From contig NC_020185.1 of NCBI RefSeq assembly GCF_000315915.1, forward strand, positions 992,001-1,056,000: DNA of 64,000 bases, given 5' to 3'. Positions 29,753 through 38,217 of this stretch are shown in pieces. Every line of letters begins with the position of its first letter. Position 1 is the first letter of the stretch. The notes under the pieces are model-generated. The model was not told the origin of the DNA. It saw nothing but the letters and a program-made list of their open reading frames with translations, and ran no database searches. Source of the DNA: Henningerozyma blattae CBS 6284 (taxonomy: Eukaryota > Ascomycota > Saccharomycetes > Saccharomycetales > Saccharomycetaceae). The position numbers and the translations under genes are program-made.

Positions 29753-31492
29753 ATGACTAATCCCGCATATAATGTGTATGATGAACTAAAAAAACTCTAT
29801 ACTTATGCAACCTCAGTTATTAACGAAAATGAGGGTAACAAAGCAATTTTTGAACGAACAAAATTGGAGTTAAAACTTACCTCAAATTATGCCGAAAATA
29901 TTGACGACACATTTCGAAATGGAAGATATGATTCTTTACCACTCGTTGTGGCTAGAGGTTATGTCTATGAGTATGACAATTTGGGGCATCATACAAAATT
30001 AAAGACTAGAAAGGATTTGAAAGAATCAGGAACAACTGTACCTCAAGAAGCTTCTTTGAAAAGAAAAAGAAGCATTGATGACGATATTTCACCAAATAAT
30101 TCAGAAAAAGTAAATGATTTGAAAAGGAATACCGAGATTATCCAAACCTTACTTGGCTCATCTGACAGTAGTAAACGCTCTATAGGTTGGGGAGATAGTG
30201 CTATTCTAAGACAGCCTGCTTTAGAATCGAGCCCTTCTTCAAATAAGGCATCTATGGATAGAAGCACATCTCAGTGTAATGAATTCTTGAACCAAAATAA
30301 GTTAGAAGAGTATGGATCACAAGTACAACCCCAGAAAAATAAGATGATTCCATTGCCCCAAGGTAAACCACAAATTATACCAACAACGAGGAAGTCATTA
30401 GTTATTGATAATGAACCTTTAGATAAGCAATCAAGGTCAACAACTCCAAAGTTCGCTGCACCAATTTCAATTGCTTCTAGTAATACCGCTCTTACAAAAA
30501 TTTCATCTAATCCTAATAAAGAGACTAGTACAGGAACTTTAGCAAGCAAGGCTCATGTAGAAAGTTTAAAAAAACATACTAAAGGAATTATCGTAGATGC
30601 ATCAGCGATTCCTGCTATTGAAAACTCTCTAGAGCCTACCTTTCCCTTAGTAGAAAATCCCAGAGCAAATGCTTCCAATAACACCTATTCAGCTAATAAT
30701 GTTAATAAGGAACGTCATTCTAAAAGGCAAAGCAAATTATCACCTAGTAAGATAAACACCACAAATACTGTTCGACATGATGTAGAAGAGGGCAATACTC
30801 TCACTCAAAGGAAAGCTAATAATACCTCAAATAACTTTACTGAACCTAATAGTCACCGAGTTACTCATCAATCAAATATCCAGCACTCAAATATCTCCAC
30901 AATAAATGCATTAGAATCTAATTTTAACCAAACAAGTTCAAGTTGTGATAAAAATAATATAGTTTCATCAACCGCAGATTTTCATACTTCTGATCTTGCT
31001 TCAACGAGCCAAGAAAGCTCAGCGAACAATGGAGAAAAGTCTTCTGATGGTACTACTGAATATATTCAGCACTTTTCTGAGCCTATAGAAAGCATTCCTG
31101 AAAATTATATGGCAACTGTAATGCCACCGAATACTGATCAGGGAAGCAATGTGCATCTCACTAAACGAATATATCAAGAACCAGAAATAAGAGTCAAAGA
31201 GGAGGATGTTAAATATATTTCTGTGTCAAATAATGGGCCTCAAAGAACTATTAACAATAATGTAACTGCCCCTGGAATAATTCTAGAGAACTCACAAGAA
31301 ATTTATCCATCATTGTATCACTATAATGCTTCTCAAAGGACTTATCAAACTGTTCAAGCCCTATCGGTTCATCATCCACAACATATTGAAAATACATCAT
31401 CTACCGATCTAGTTAATTCACAAACAGGTAGAGTTCCGAAAAGTTTAAAAAGGCTTGGGGACCTAATCAAGAAGTATAAACTTGATGAATAG
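29753..31492 (+). CDS. Unidentified 579-residue Ser/Asn-rich protein
   Basis: I do not recognise this protein. The first 95 residues look folded and may be the only conserved domain: a helical YNVYDELKKLYTYATSVI start, then ERTKLELKLTSNYAENI, then DSLPLVVARGYVYEYDNLG. A basic KRKRS at about residues 103-107 could be a nuclear localisation signal. Residues 110-540 are Ser/Asn/Thr-rich and apparently disordered. The C-terminus is a short basic helix, VPKSLKRLGDLIKKYKLDE. S. cerevisiae has no gene here between DPH6 and ACF2. The ATG is the first in frame, and codon use looks like neighbouring poorly expressed genes. A nuclear role is possible but unproven. Confidence 0.8.
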   Translation: MTNPAYNVYDELKKLYTYATSVINENEGNKAIFERTKLELKLTSNYAENIDDTFRNGRYDSLPLVVARGYVYEYDNLGHHTKLKTRKDLKESGTTVPQEASLKRKRSIDDDISPNNSEKVNDLKRNTEIIQTLLGSSDSSKRSIGWGDSAILRQPALESSPSSNKASMDRSTSQCNEFLNQNKLEEYGSQVQPQKNKMIPLPQGKPQIIPTTRKSLVIDNEPLDKQSRSTTPKFAAPISIASSNTALTKISSNPNKETSTGTLASKAHVESLKKHTKGIIVDASAIPAIENSLEPTFPLVENPRANASNNTYSANNVNKERHSKRQSKLSPSKINTTNTVRHDVEEGNTLTQRKANNTSNNFTEPNSHRVTHQSNIQHSNISTINALESNFNQTSSSCDKNNIVSSTADFHTSDLASTSQESSANNGEKSSDGTTEYIQHFSEPIESIPENYMATVMPPNTDQGSNVHLTKRIYQEPEIRVKEEDVKYISVSNNGPQRTINNNVTAPGIILENSQEIYPSLYHYNASQRTYQTVQALSVHHPQHIENTSSTDLVNSQTGRVPKSLKRLGDLIKKYKLDE

Positions 31493-31802
31493 TAATGATT
31501 TTTATTTTCATTTCATAAATAGCGTGTGGTTACTTTTTCTAACTTTAATTTTGCTATTCTTTTTTTTGTTATTTGTTTTTTATATAAAAACTGAGGATCA
31601 ATAAATTAATAGTGTGCTGTATGAAGGGCTAAATGGTGACTAAATAGGAACTTTTTTGAAACTAGCATATATATTAATCATAGCTTATATTCTTCCTAAC
31701 TATTAGTTTGAGAGTTTTGTTATTAGTAAAAGTTATATACCTATATAAATACATTTTTAATATGGTAAAACACATTATATATTAGTTATCGTTTTTTATG
31801 CT
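31493..31802. other. Intergenic: convergent 3' ends
   Basis: 310 bp between the convergent unknown gene and ACF2. It holds poly(T) runs and TATATA-type 3'-end elements, with nothing else seen. Confidence 0.55.
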
Positions 31803-33611
31803 CTATTTATTTAAAGTTTGCAAAAAACATCTTATATCATCCTTGGAGAAAATTTCAGTTAAATCAGATAGTGAATTTCTTTTGAAGTTTGGGTATATCT
31901 TACTAACTTCTTCGATTAGACCCAACTGTAACGAGCCAATATTTTCAAGATTGCTATTGTTTGTCACCATTCCCCATAATTTCAGTGCTAACGCACAATT
32001 AACATCCTCATAATGTACCTTATCTAAAGCAGCATCCTCAAATTTGTATATTCCCTTCTCATGAGATCGCCAATAATACCAATCGAATGTCCTAAAAACA
32101 GGAAAATATCGATCTTTGATATTTGGGTTTGAATAATCACGAATCAAATTTTCAACCCATTCTTTATTTTCTTCATACCATACTGAATTCCCATTAATTT
32201 TTTCGATATGTGTCACAATGGCAGCGGCAATAATATGATAACAGTAATGTAAATTGTGATTTTTATAATAACGATTTTCAAAATCTTTCCCACACTTTCC
32301 AGAGGAAACTAGACCACCCCAAGTAACATCGTAATTTAAGGGATATATCTGGGAATTTTTTCTGAATAATTCCAATGCAGTTTTAATTTGGAGAGAATAT
32401 GTGTTTACCAGTTCTTTGTTATTTAATATATAGTGGCAGCAATATAAAATCCAGCAATATTTTGCAATCAGTCTTCCTGAAAAATACATCGAATCTCTAT
32501 TTGTCTCCTTTGGAATATCTGTCTTATTACACTCACTCATAATTTTATTAATTAAAAATTCATTTTCTGACACATTTTGATAATTTTTAGTAAGAGTTAA
32601 TGATGCAAAGGGGTTAAAAGCTCGTTCTGTAGTGTCTAAAATTTGAAATTCGAAATTATTTCCCAAATAACATTTCATTGGAATACCTTTTTTCGACTTC
32701 AAGCATGTCTTTATAATTTTAGATTCAATTTCGTCCTTTAGATTTTTTGTATGATGAGGCAATAAATAAATTGTAGATGCTCCAGAAGTAGAATTACCAT
32801 AGCTTGAATATTTATAACAAAATTGGTAGCCATAAGTTAAACGAGTTGCAGTAATTTCACAATCAGTGATGAATTTACCTGCAGCTGAATTAAAGTGGTC
32901 ATTGTCTTCTGTTGTCAATTGAAAGATACAGCCCTTTGCAATGGAGTTAGCAACAAGGTTATGATTTTCATTATCAATATATAAATCAAACATTAAATTT
33001 CCATTAACGTACACATAGAGAAACCATATACTCCCGTTATTTAGGGTAAGTTCATATTTTCTTATACCATATTTGGGAGTGGGTAAATGCTTGAATTTTT
33101 TAAAACCAATTTTTGAAATAATAACAGGTTTAATATTGTAATACATAGCAGTAATAAACCCCATACCTTGGACTAACGGGAACCAAATAAATTCAGTGGC
33201 TGATTTCTTAATATGGACCTGTATTGACATGTTATTAATACCTGTATTGAGTAAATAAATATTGGTAGGATGTTTATATTCTAAAGCAGTGAGAACCAGA
33301 AAATCAGAGTGAGATACACGAGGGACATTTAACTCCTTGCAATGAGAATTTACGTCATGAACACACATCCCAATTAAATTTTTCTTTTTAATAAAACTTA
33401 TAGAGTATGGATCGGTCGTTACAGTCCCCATTTGATTTCCTAAAATAATGTTTCGATAAAATTTATTTGTTTGAATTGCCCTATTGTTGGAATTAATATG
33501 ATTTGGTGGGGTTATCTCATGTTCAATTCTAGTAAATTCTGGGATTGGGGAATTAACTGATAATGGGTAATTGAAAATATTCCCATTGTTTTCTTCTTTT
33601 TCAGAAACCAT
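31803..33611 (-). CDS. ACF2: GH81 endo-1,3-beta-glucanase-like protein, probably inactive
   Basis: A 602-residue glycoside hydrolase family 81 protein at the ACF2 (ENG2) position, upstream of SPE4. Active Acf2/Eng2 cuts 1,3-beta-glucan, and has about 780 residues in S. cerevisiae; this copy lacks roughly the N-terminal 180. The family scaffold is visible: LNTGINNMSI early on, YDVTWGGLVSSG, AAAIVTHIE, YFPVFRTFDWYYW and NCALALKLWG. Key sites differ from the family pattern as I recall it. The NDHHFHYGY motif reads KNHNLHYCY, so the catalytic Asp is N451. The ESSSE motif reads KVHYE, so the first Glu is K531 while E535 stays. The GHSWA loop reads WRSHEKG. The frame is intact, suggesting a selected non-catalytic protein rather than a dead gene. 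Confidence 0.82.
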   Translation of the reverse strand: MVSEKEENNGNIFNYPLSVNSPIPEFTRIEHEITPPNHINSNNRAIQTNKFYRNIILGNQMGTVTTDPYSISFIKKKNLIGMCVHDVNSHCKELNVPRVSHSDFLVLTALEYKHPTNIYLLNTGINNMSIQVHIKKSATEFIWFPLVQGMGFITAMYYNIKPVIISKIGFKKFKHLPTPKYGIRKYELTLNNGSIWFLYVYVNGNLMFDLYIDNENHNLVANSIAKGCIFQLTTEDNDHFNSAAGKFITDCEITATRLTYGYQFCYKYSSYGNSTSGASTIYLLPHHTKNLKDEIESKIIKTCLKSKKGIPMKCYLGNNFEFQILDTTERAFNPFASLTLTKNYQNVSENEFLINKIMSECNKTDIPKETNRDSMYFSGRLIAKYCWILYCCHYILNNKELVNTYSLQIKTALELFRKNSQIYPLNYDVTWGGLVSSGKCGKDFENRYYKNHNLHYCYHIIAAAIVTHIEKINGNSVWYEENKEWVENLIRDYSNPNIKDRYFPVFRTFDWYYWRSHEKGIYKFEDAALDKVHYEDVNCALALKLWGMVTNNSNLENIGSLQLGLIEEVSKIYPNFKRNSLSDLTEIFSKDDIRCFLQTLNK

Positions 33612-34183
33612 TATTCAATATATTATAAAATATGTGGGGTATGTATATCAATATGTCTATACGTTATATTAAGTTATGTGATGTATTTGGATGACAGTTT
33701 TATTTAATTAAGCAAAATTTAGTAGTTTTGATTAGAAAGTCAATAATATAGATATCTTCCCATTTTTTGATTATTTTTTTTATAACCATTATTTAAATAT
33801 GAATATGATTTTGTGACGCCTCCAATCCGACATAATCGGAGTGACAACATATTTGTAATAAATATTATTATTGATGAAAATGCTTTTAGTAAGATTAAAA
33901 GATAGTAAAACGTCTTTGATATTAATAGCTTTTGTCTAGAAGTAAGATTTAGTAGAAATATTTTTCCAAAACATAACCTTGTAAGTACTTATTGAATTTT
34001 TTATTTCCATATAATTTTTTTTTTAAAAAAATAATATACAATATATAAATGAATTTAAAAATAAAAGGAAAAAGGAAAATCAAAGCGTAGATAAAAACAT
34101 TTTCTTTACTATACATTAATATCTATTATAGAATGAATTATGGCGATGAAAACTCTCCCCTATCAATTGTGGTGATTAGTGTT
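33612..34183. other. Intergenic: ACF2 promoter and SPE4 3' end
   Basis: 570 bp of AT-rich DNA. The one striking element is the TCCGA-N5-TCGGA palindrome at 33826-33840. RMP1, located here in S. cerevisiae, is absent. Confidence 0.6.
33826..33840. promoter_or_regulatory. Palindrome TCCGACATAATCGGA (CCG-N7-CGG)
   Basis: Perfect 5-bp arms around a 5-bp spacer, in an otherwise AT-rich region 215 bp upstream of ACF2. Paired CCG/CGG triplets are typical of sites for Zn(II)2Cys6 activators. The factor is unknown. Confidence 0.35.
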
Positions 34184-35095
34184 CTAATCCTTATTCAGTA
34201 GTGAATTTGCCCAAGTCGGTAGTACAAACGATGCAGAATGTATTGAAGGGTTATAATATCTCATTGATGACTGTTCTTCTGGTAAAGGTTTGCGGCATGG
34301 TTTTGTAACATCCAAATCATTTCTTTTGCTACAAATAATTAATCCTAGTTGTCCAGATGTGTATGATGGAACTAATGTACTACAATATTGAGTATTTAAA
34401 AAAACAGTCTTCGCAGTTTTTATCAAACTCTTTAAATAATTAATATTCAACCATATACTTTCAGATGCTTGAGCGATTACAATACCATTTTCATTTAATG
34501 CATTGTATAACAATTTAAAATAGCTTTGTTCAAAAAATGCTTCAGCAGGACCTTCTGGATCAGAAGAATCGGTGATAATGACGTCATATTTTTCTTTGCT
34601 TTCTAAGTATGAAGCATCCTTTAGAAATTTAAACCCATCGCATAGTTCTACTTTAACTTTTGGATGATTTAGTGAAACAGACATGGAAGGTAAATATTTT
34701 TTGGATAATTCAATGACCGTTTTATCAATTTCTACTAAAGTAACAGATTCTACTGAATGATGTTTTACAACTTCTCTTAAGACCCCACCATCTCCACCTC
34801 CGATGACTAATACTCTTTTAGGACGTTCATGAGAATAAAGTGAGACATGAGCAATCATTTCTTGATATGCAAATTCATCTCGTTCTGTACATTGGATTAT
34901 TCCGTCCAACACTAGAACATTTCCAAAAGTAGTGCTTTTAAACACCAAGATATCTTGGAACTCGCTACGAGAGTGATGTAGAATCTTTTCGACTTTTAAT
35001 GCAAATGCTTGGCCAGGGAAATGAGCGTCACTTATTTCTCTGAACCATCCATCTTTAATGGCGGGATGTGAAAGAAGTTGATCTTCTTGTGTCAT
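34184..35095 (-). CDS. SPE4: Spermine synthase
   Basis: A 303-residue aminopropyltransferase that converts spermidine to spermine using decarboxylated S-adenosylmethionine. Family motifs are complete: DGWFREISD at 15-23, GGGDGG at 99-104, the VEID acidic end of a strand at 121-124 and the catalytic-site TDSSDPEGPAEAFF at 175-188 with D176. Choice of Spe4 over the Spe3 spermidine synthase rests on EFQDILVF, IIQCTE and SYTSGQLGLIICS, which follow Spe4. Position after ACF2 also fits. It is divergent from TRM82. Confidence 0.92.
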   Translation of the reverse strand: MTQEDQLLSHPAIKDGWFREISDAHFPGQAFALKVEKILHHSRSEFQDILVFKSTTFGNVLVLDGIIQCTERDEFAYQEMIAHVSLYSHERPKRVLVIGGGDGGVLREVVKHHSVESVTLVEIDKTVIELSKKYLPSMSVSLNHPKVKVELCDGFKFLKDASYLESKEKYDVIITDSSDPEGPAEAFFEQSYFKLLYNALNENGIVIAQASESIWLNINYLKSLIKTAKTVFLNTQYCSTLVPSYTSGQLGLIICSKRNDLDVTKPCRKPLPEEQSSMRYYNPSIHSASFVLPTWANSLLNKD

Positions 35096-35458
35096 TGTTT
35101 TTCAATTATTTTAATATAATTATGAAAATATAATAATCATGAAGCAATCAGATATTTAGTTACCGCTATTCTAAAATTCTCCAGTTAACATATATATGTA
35201 TAATTTAATACTCATCTCATCTCTTCGCGGTAAAAAAAAATAGAAAAAAATATTATCCTACGGAAGATTATTATTGTGAAAAATTATTGAAAAACAACAT
35301 ATTGGAAAAAAAATACACGACTTTTAAAAAAGTGCTTGATAAAAACGTATTTTTTGCTATAAATTTATTCTTTGACAATCAATTGAGTTATATATAGATG
35401 ATATTTGGATGTTAATTTTCATTTTAAAACTCTTGATAAGGCAATTCAGAGATTCTTA

Positions 35459-35466
35459 TCACGTGA
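35459..35466. promoter_or_regulatory. TCACGTGA box upstream of TRM82
   Basis: An 8-bp palindrome containing CACGTG, 170 bp before the TRM82 ATG. It is a candidate Cbf1/Tye7 site. Confidence 0.42.
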
Positions 35467-35504
35467 CATATTTGAAATTAACTACTCTAGAAATTTTTTT
35501 TTAA

Positions 35505-35514
35505 GCGATGAGCT
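35505..35514 (+). promoter_or_regulatory. PAC element GCGATGAGCT
   Basis: An exact match to the PAC consensus of ribosome-biogenesis and tRNA-modification genes (Dot6/Tod6 sites). It is 121 bp upstream of TRM82 and preceded by an A/T-rich AAATTTTTTTTT tract resembling the RRPE partner element. Confidence 0.6.
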
Positions 35515-35634
35515 GTCTTGAAGATATTTTTTCACTTTTATACTTAAAATATTTAATCATATCTTGAAAAGTAATCTTTAAAGAACAGTATATTATAAGT
35601 CTGTAGAATTTTTATTCCTATCCGTAATAGAGTA

Positions 35635-37005
35635 ATGACTATAACTCATCCAATTCAAACCATTCTATCTAGAAGCGATGGTAAACTCTTCTTTATCGTG
35701 GTGAAAAACATGATTTTAGCGTTAAAGACTACTGATAATAAAAACTATTCTATTTGTGGTAAATGGGTTGATGATTTAGATAGAACTCCATTTTTGAAAC
35801 AAAATGTATTGAAAGAACAAGCTCGTCAAATAGCGGCCAATGAAGAAGCTGGTATCAGCAAAAAAATAAAAAAAAATGATGGTGCCTCTTCACCTGCTTC
35901 TATAATAAAAAAGGAAGCCAAAGTTCCTGTACCAGGTTCAGGAGCTCCACAGATTTATCTACAAATTAGAAATTTAGCTCTATCAAGAGATGAGACTAAA
36001 TTGTACGCTTGTACTGATTCTGATAAAGCTATTGTGGTATTTAAAATTGATCTAACTACCAATGAAAATTGTTTGGAATTAGTTAAAAGACAACCATATC
36101 CTAAGAGGCCGAATGCTATTACTTCAACTTTAGATAGCAAATCAATTGTTATGGCTGATAAATTCGGTGATGTCTATGATATGCCACTTGAAGGAGATGT
36201 TGTGGACAATGTAGAAGAATTAAATCCAATTTTAGGTCATGTTTCCATGTTAACAAACGTTCTTGCTTCACAAGATTCAAACGGGAAAAACTATATTATT
36301 ACAAGTGATAGAGATGAGCATATAAAAATATCGCATTACCCTCAAACTTTCATTGTTAATAAATGGCTTTTTGGTCATGAAGAATTTGTTTCTTCTTTAG
36401 TTATTCCTGATTACAAAACAAATTTATTATTTAGTGCAGGTGGTGATCATTCTATTTTTAGTTGGGATTGGGAAAAGGGAACATTATTGGACAAATTTGA
36501 ATATTCTCAAACAATTAAACCATATTTAACTGATAGACACCTGGCTCCAGAAAGATTTCAAAATGAAACCAATGATTCGATTGAATATGCTGTTGTAAAT
36601 ATTACAACTTTCAAAAACTTGCCATATCTTGCCTTTTTCGTTGAAGCTACACCTTTATTAATTATCTTAAAGGTTCAAAATGATGGTAAATTAAGTTTTT
36701 TCCAGGATATTAAAATGTCTAATAACATCATTTCCTTATCATCTGTTTATACAACAAAGAATATTCCAACATTTGCTGTAACACTTGATGCTACCGAGCA
36801 AGCTGGTATGCCTACCCTAGTAGAATTAGCAGAATTCGATGAAGCAAACAGTAGATTTATCATTTCAAAAGATGTTTGTGGACCATTAAATAACTTCATT
36901 ATTGACACACTAAAAGATGATAAAATTGCACAAGTCGAAAAATCTTCTATTTTCCCATTATATACTGTCATAAATCTGAAAAAGCATGGTGAGCATTATT
37001 CATAG
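35635..37005 (+). CDS. TRM82: Trm82, WD subunit of tRNA m7G46 methyltransferase
   Basis: A 456-residue WD-repeat protein, partner of the catalytic subunit Trm8 for 7-methylguanosine at position 46 of tRNAs. Recognisable features are the MTITHPIQTILSRSDGKLFF opening, a lysine-rich insertion (about residues 75-100) and blades with RNLALSRDETKLYACTDSD, PNAITSTLDSKSIVMADKFGDVY, ITSDRDEHIKISHYP and LLFSAGGDHSIFSWDW. Length agrees with S. cerevisiae (444). The PAC box upstream fits co-regulation with ribosome-biogenesis genes. TRM82 is a chromosome IV gene lying here among chromosome XII genes. Confidence 0.92.
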   Translation: MTITHPIQTILSRSDGKLFFIVVKNMILALKTTDNKNYSICGKWVDDLDRTPFLKQNVLKEQARQIAANEEAGISKKIKKNDGASSPASIIKKEAKVPVPGSGAPQIYLQIRNLALSRDETKLYACTDSDKAIVVFKIDLTTNENCLELVKRQPYPKRPNAITSTLDSKSIVMADKFGDVYDMPLEGDVVDNVEELNPILGHVSMLTNVLASQDSNGKNYIITSDRDEHIKISHYPQTFIVNKWLFGHEEFVSSLVIPDYKTNLLFSAGGDHSIFSWDWEKGTLLDKFEYSQTIKPYLTDRHLAPERFQNETNDSIEYAVVNITTFKNLPYLAFFVEATPLLIILKVQNDGKLSFFQDIKMSNNIISLSSVYTTKNIPTFAVTLDATEQAGMPTLVELAEFDEANSRFIISKDVCGPLNNFIIDTLKDDKIAQVEKSSIFPLYTVINLKKHGEHYS

Positions 37006-37544
37006 ACTGTAAGAAATAATCTGTATAACATATATATATATAATTTGATACCTTAATAAAAGTCATATTATATCTAGCTAATTGAAGATACTTAAGATTG
37101 TTATGATTAAAAGGCTTTTGATATATCTTCTTGTAGATACAAAAAATCTTTCAAATAACTAAGATATCATATATTGTGGTAATCATAGGGATATAATAAA
37201 ACCATAAGTATTCCATATCAGAGATAATTAAATTGTCAAAGAATAGATGTATGTAGTTGCAAAATTTAGAAAAAAAAAAAAAAAAAAATTAAAAATTACA
37301 TTCAATCATGACCTCAAGAGAGATTCAAATCATCAAGTCAAATTCTGGAATACTGATACAATATAGTATATCATCTAATTGTTGCGATATTCGGAACAAT
37401 TACTGAGCTATTATTCATCAGACATATTGCGGTTATGTTTGCGAATAAAAATATAAGAAAAACACTATTTTTATCACAAAATTCTTACCACTACCCAATA
37501 TATTCCATAATAAATTTTAAAGTAATAATTTACCCATTATTTTC
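37006..37544. other. Intergenic: convergent TRM82/SMD3 3' ends
   Basis: 540 bp with ATATATATATA near 37030 and a long A run at about 37269-37288. No gene or RNA was recognised. Confidence 0.55.
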
Positions 37545-37847
37545 TTATCTTCTTCTTGGACCACGAACAGGTGGTAATTGTTTTGATTGAGGACCAGTTT
37601 TGAATAATGGAGCTTTTTGTAGCATTGAAGGAAGGACAAAAAACCTAATATGGGATCCTCTTACAAACACTTGATCCATTCTACTTTGTTTGCTATCAGT
37701 TCCTGTAACAAGGACATCTTGTAATTGAACGTTCATGTTATCTTCACTTTCAACAAGTCTACCTTTATAAGTTTCTCCATTAATTAATTCCAAAGAAACA
37801 ATATGGCCTTGTGCTTCACTTAATAACTTAATTGGAACACTACTCAT
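37545..37847 (-). CDS. SMD3: Sm protein D3 of the spliceosome
   Basis: A 100-residue Sm-fold protein, core of the U1, U2, U4 and U5 snRNPs. Sm1 is seen in AQGHIVSLELINGETYKGRLVE, with SEDNMNVQLQDV, and Sm2 in VFVRGSHIRFFVLP. It ends in a basic PVRGPRRR tail. I start at 37847 (MSSVPIKLLSEAQG), which aligns with the known N-terminus. The open frame continues 12 codons upstream but has only a TTG there. Length equals S. cerevisiae SmD3 (101). Confidence 0.94.
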   Translation of the reverse strand: MSSVPIKLLSEAQGHIVSLELINGETYKGRLVESEDNMNVQLQDVLVTGTDSKQSRMDQVFVRGSHIRFFVLPSMLQKAPLFKTGPQSKQLPPVRGPRRR

Positions 37848-38217
37848 TATTTTAGTAATTTTATTAAAATTATTTTGATTCAATATCGAGCCTTTGTATA
37901 TCTACTGAAGTATATTTTATTAAATCCTGTTTATTTTTTAAGAGTTCTTCTAATTAGCATGGAACAAATTTTTAACGGAGAATTTCAAAAAATACCTCTC
38001 TGTAGTCTTTTTATATAATATTAACCCTAAAATATATATATACATATGAATGTATATAAAATAAAATACATCTTAATAATATGATCCAGAGTGGGTTAAT
38101 TAATTTTGATGGGGAATTATATTATTTAAAAAGATACAATTTGGAGAAATTAGAACAAGTGAATTAGAAACCAAATAGACCTCAGCATTAGACAAAAAAA
38201 GAAAAAAGAAAATAAAA
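37848..38217. other. Intergenic: divergent SMD3/PEP3 promoter
   Basis: 370 bp, AT-rich with TATATATA near 38031. No conserved site was recognised. Confidence 0.55.

Larger units (their letters stand above)
35096..35634. other. Intergenic: divergent SPE4/TRM82 promoter
   Basis: 540 bp holding a TCACGTGA box and a PAC element 40 bp apart, both on the TRM82 side. The rest is AT-rich. Confidence 0.65.
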
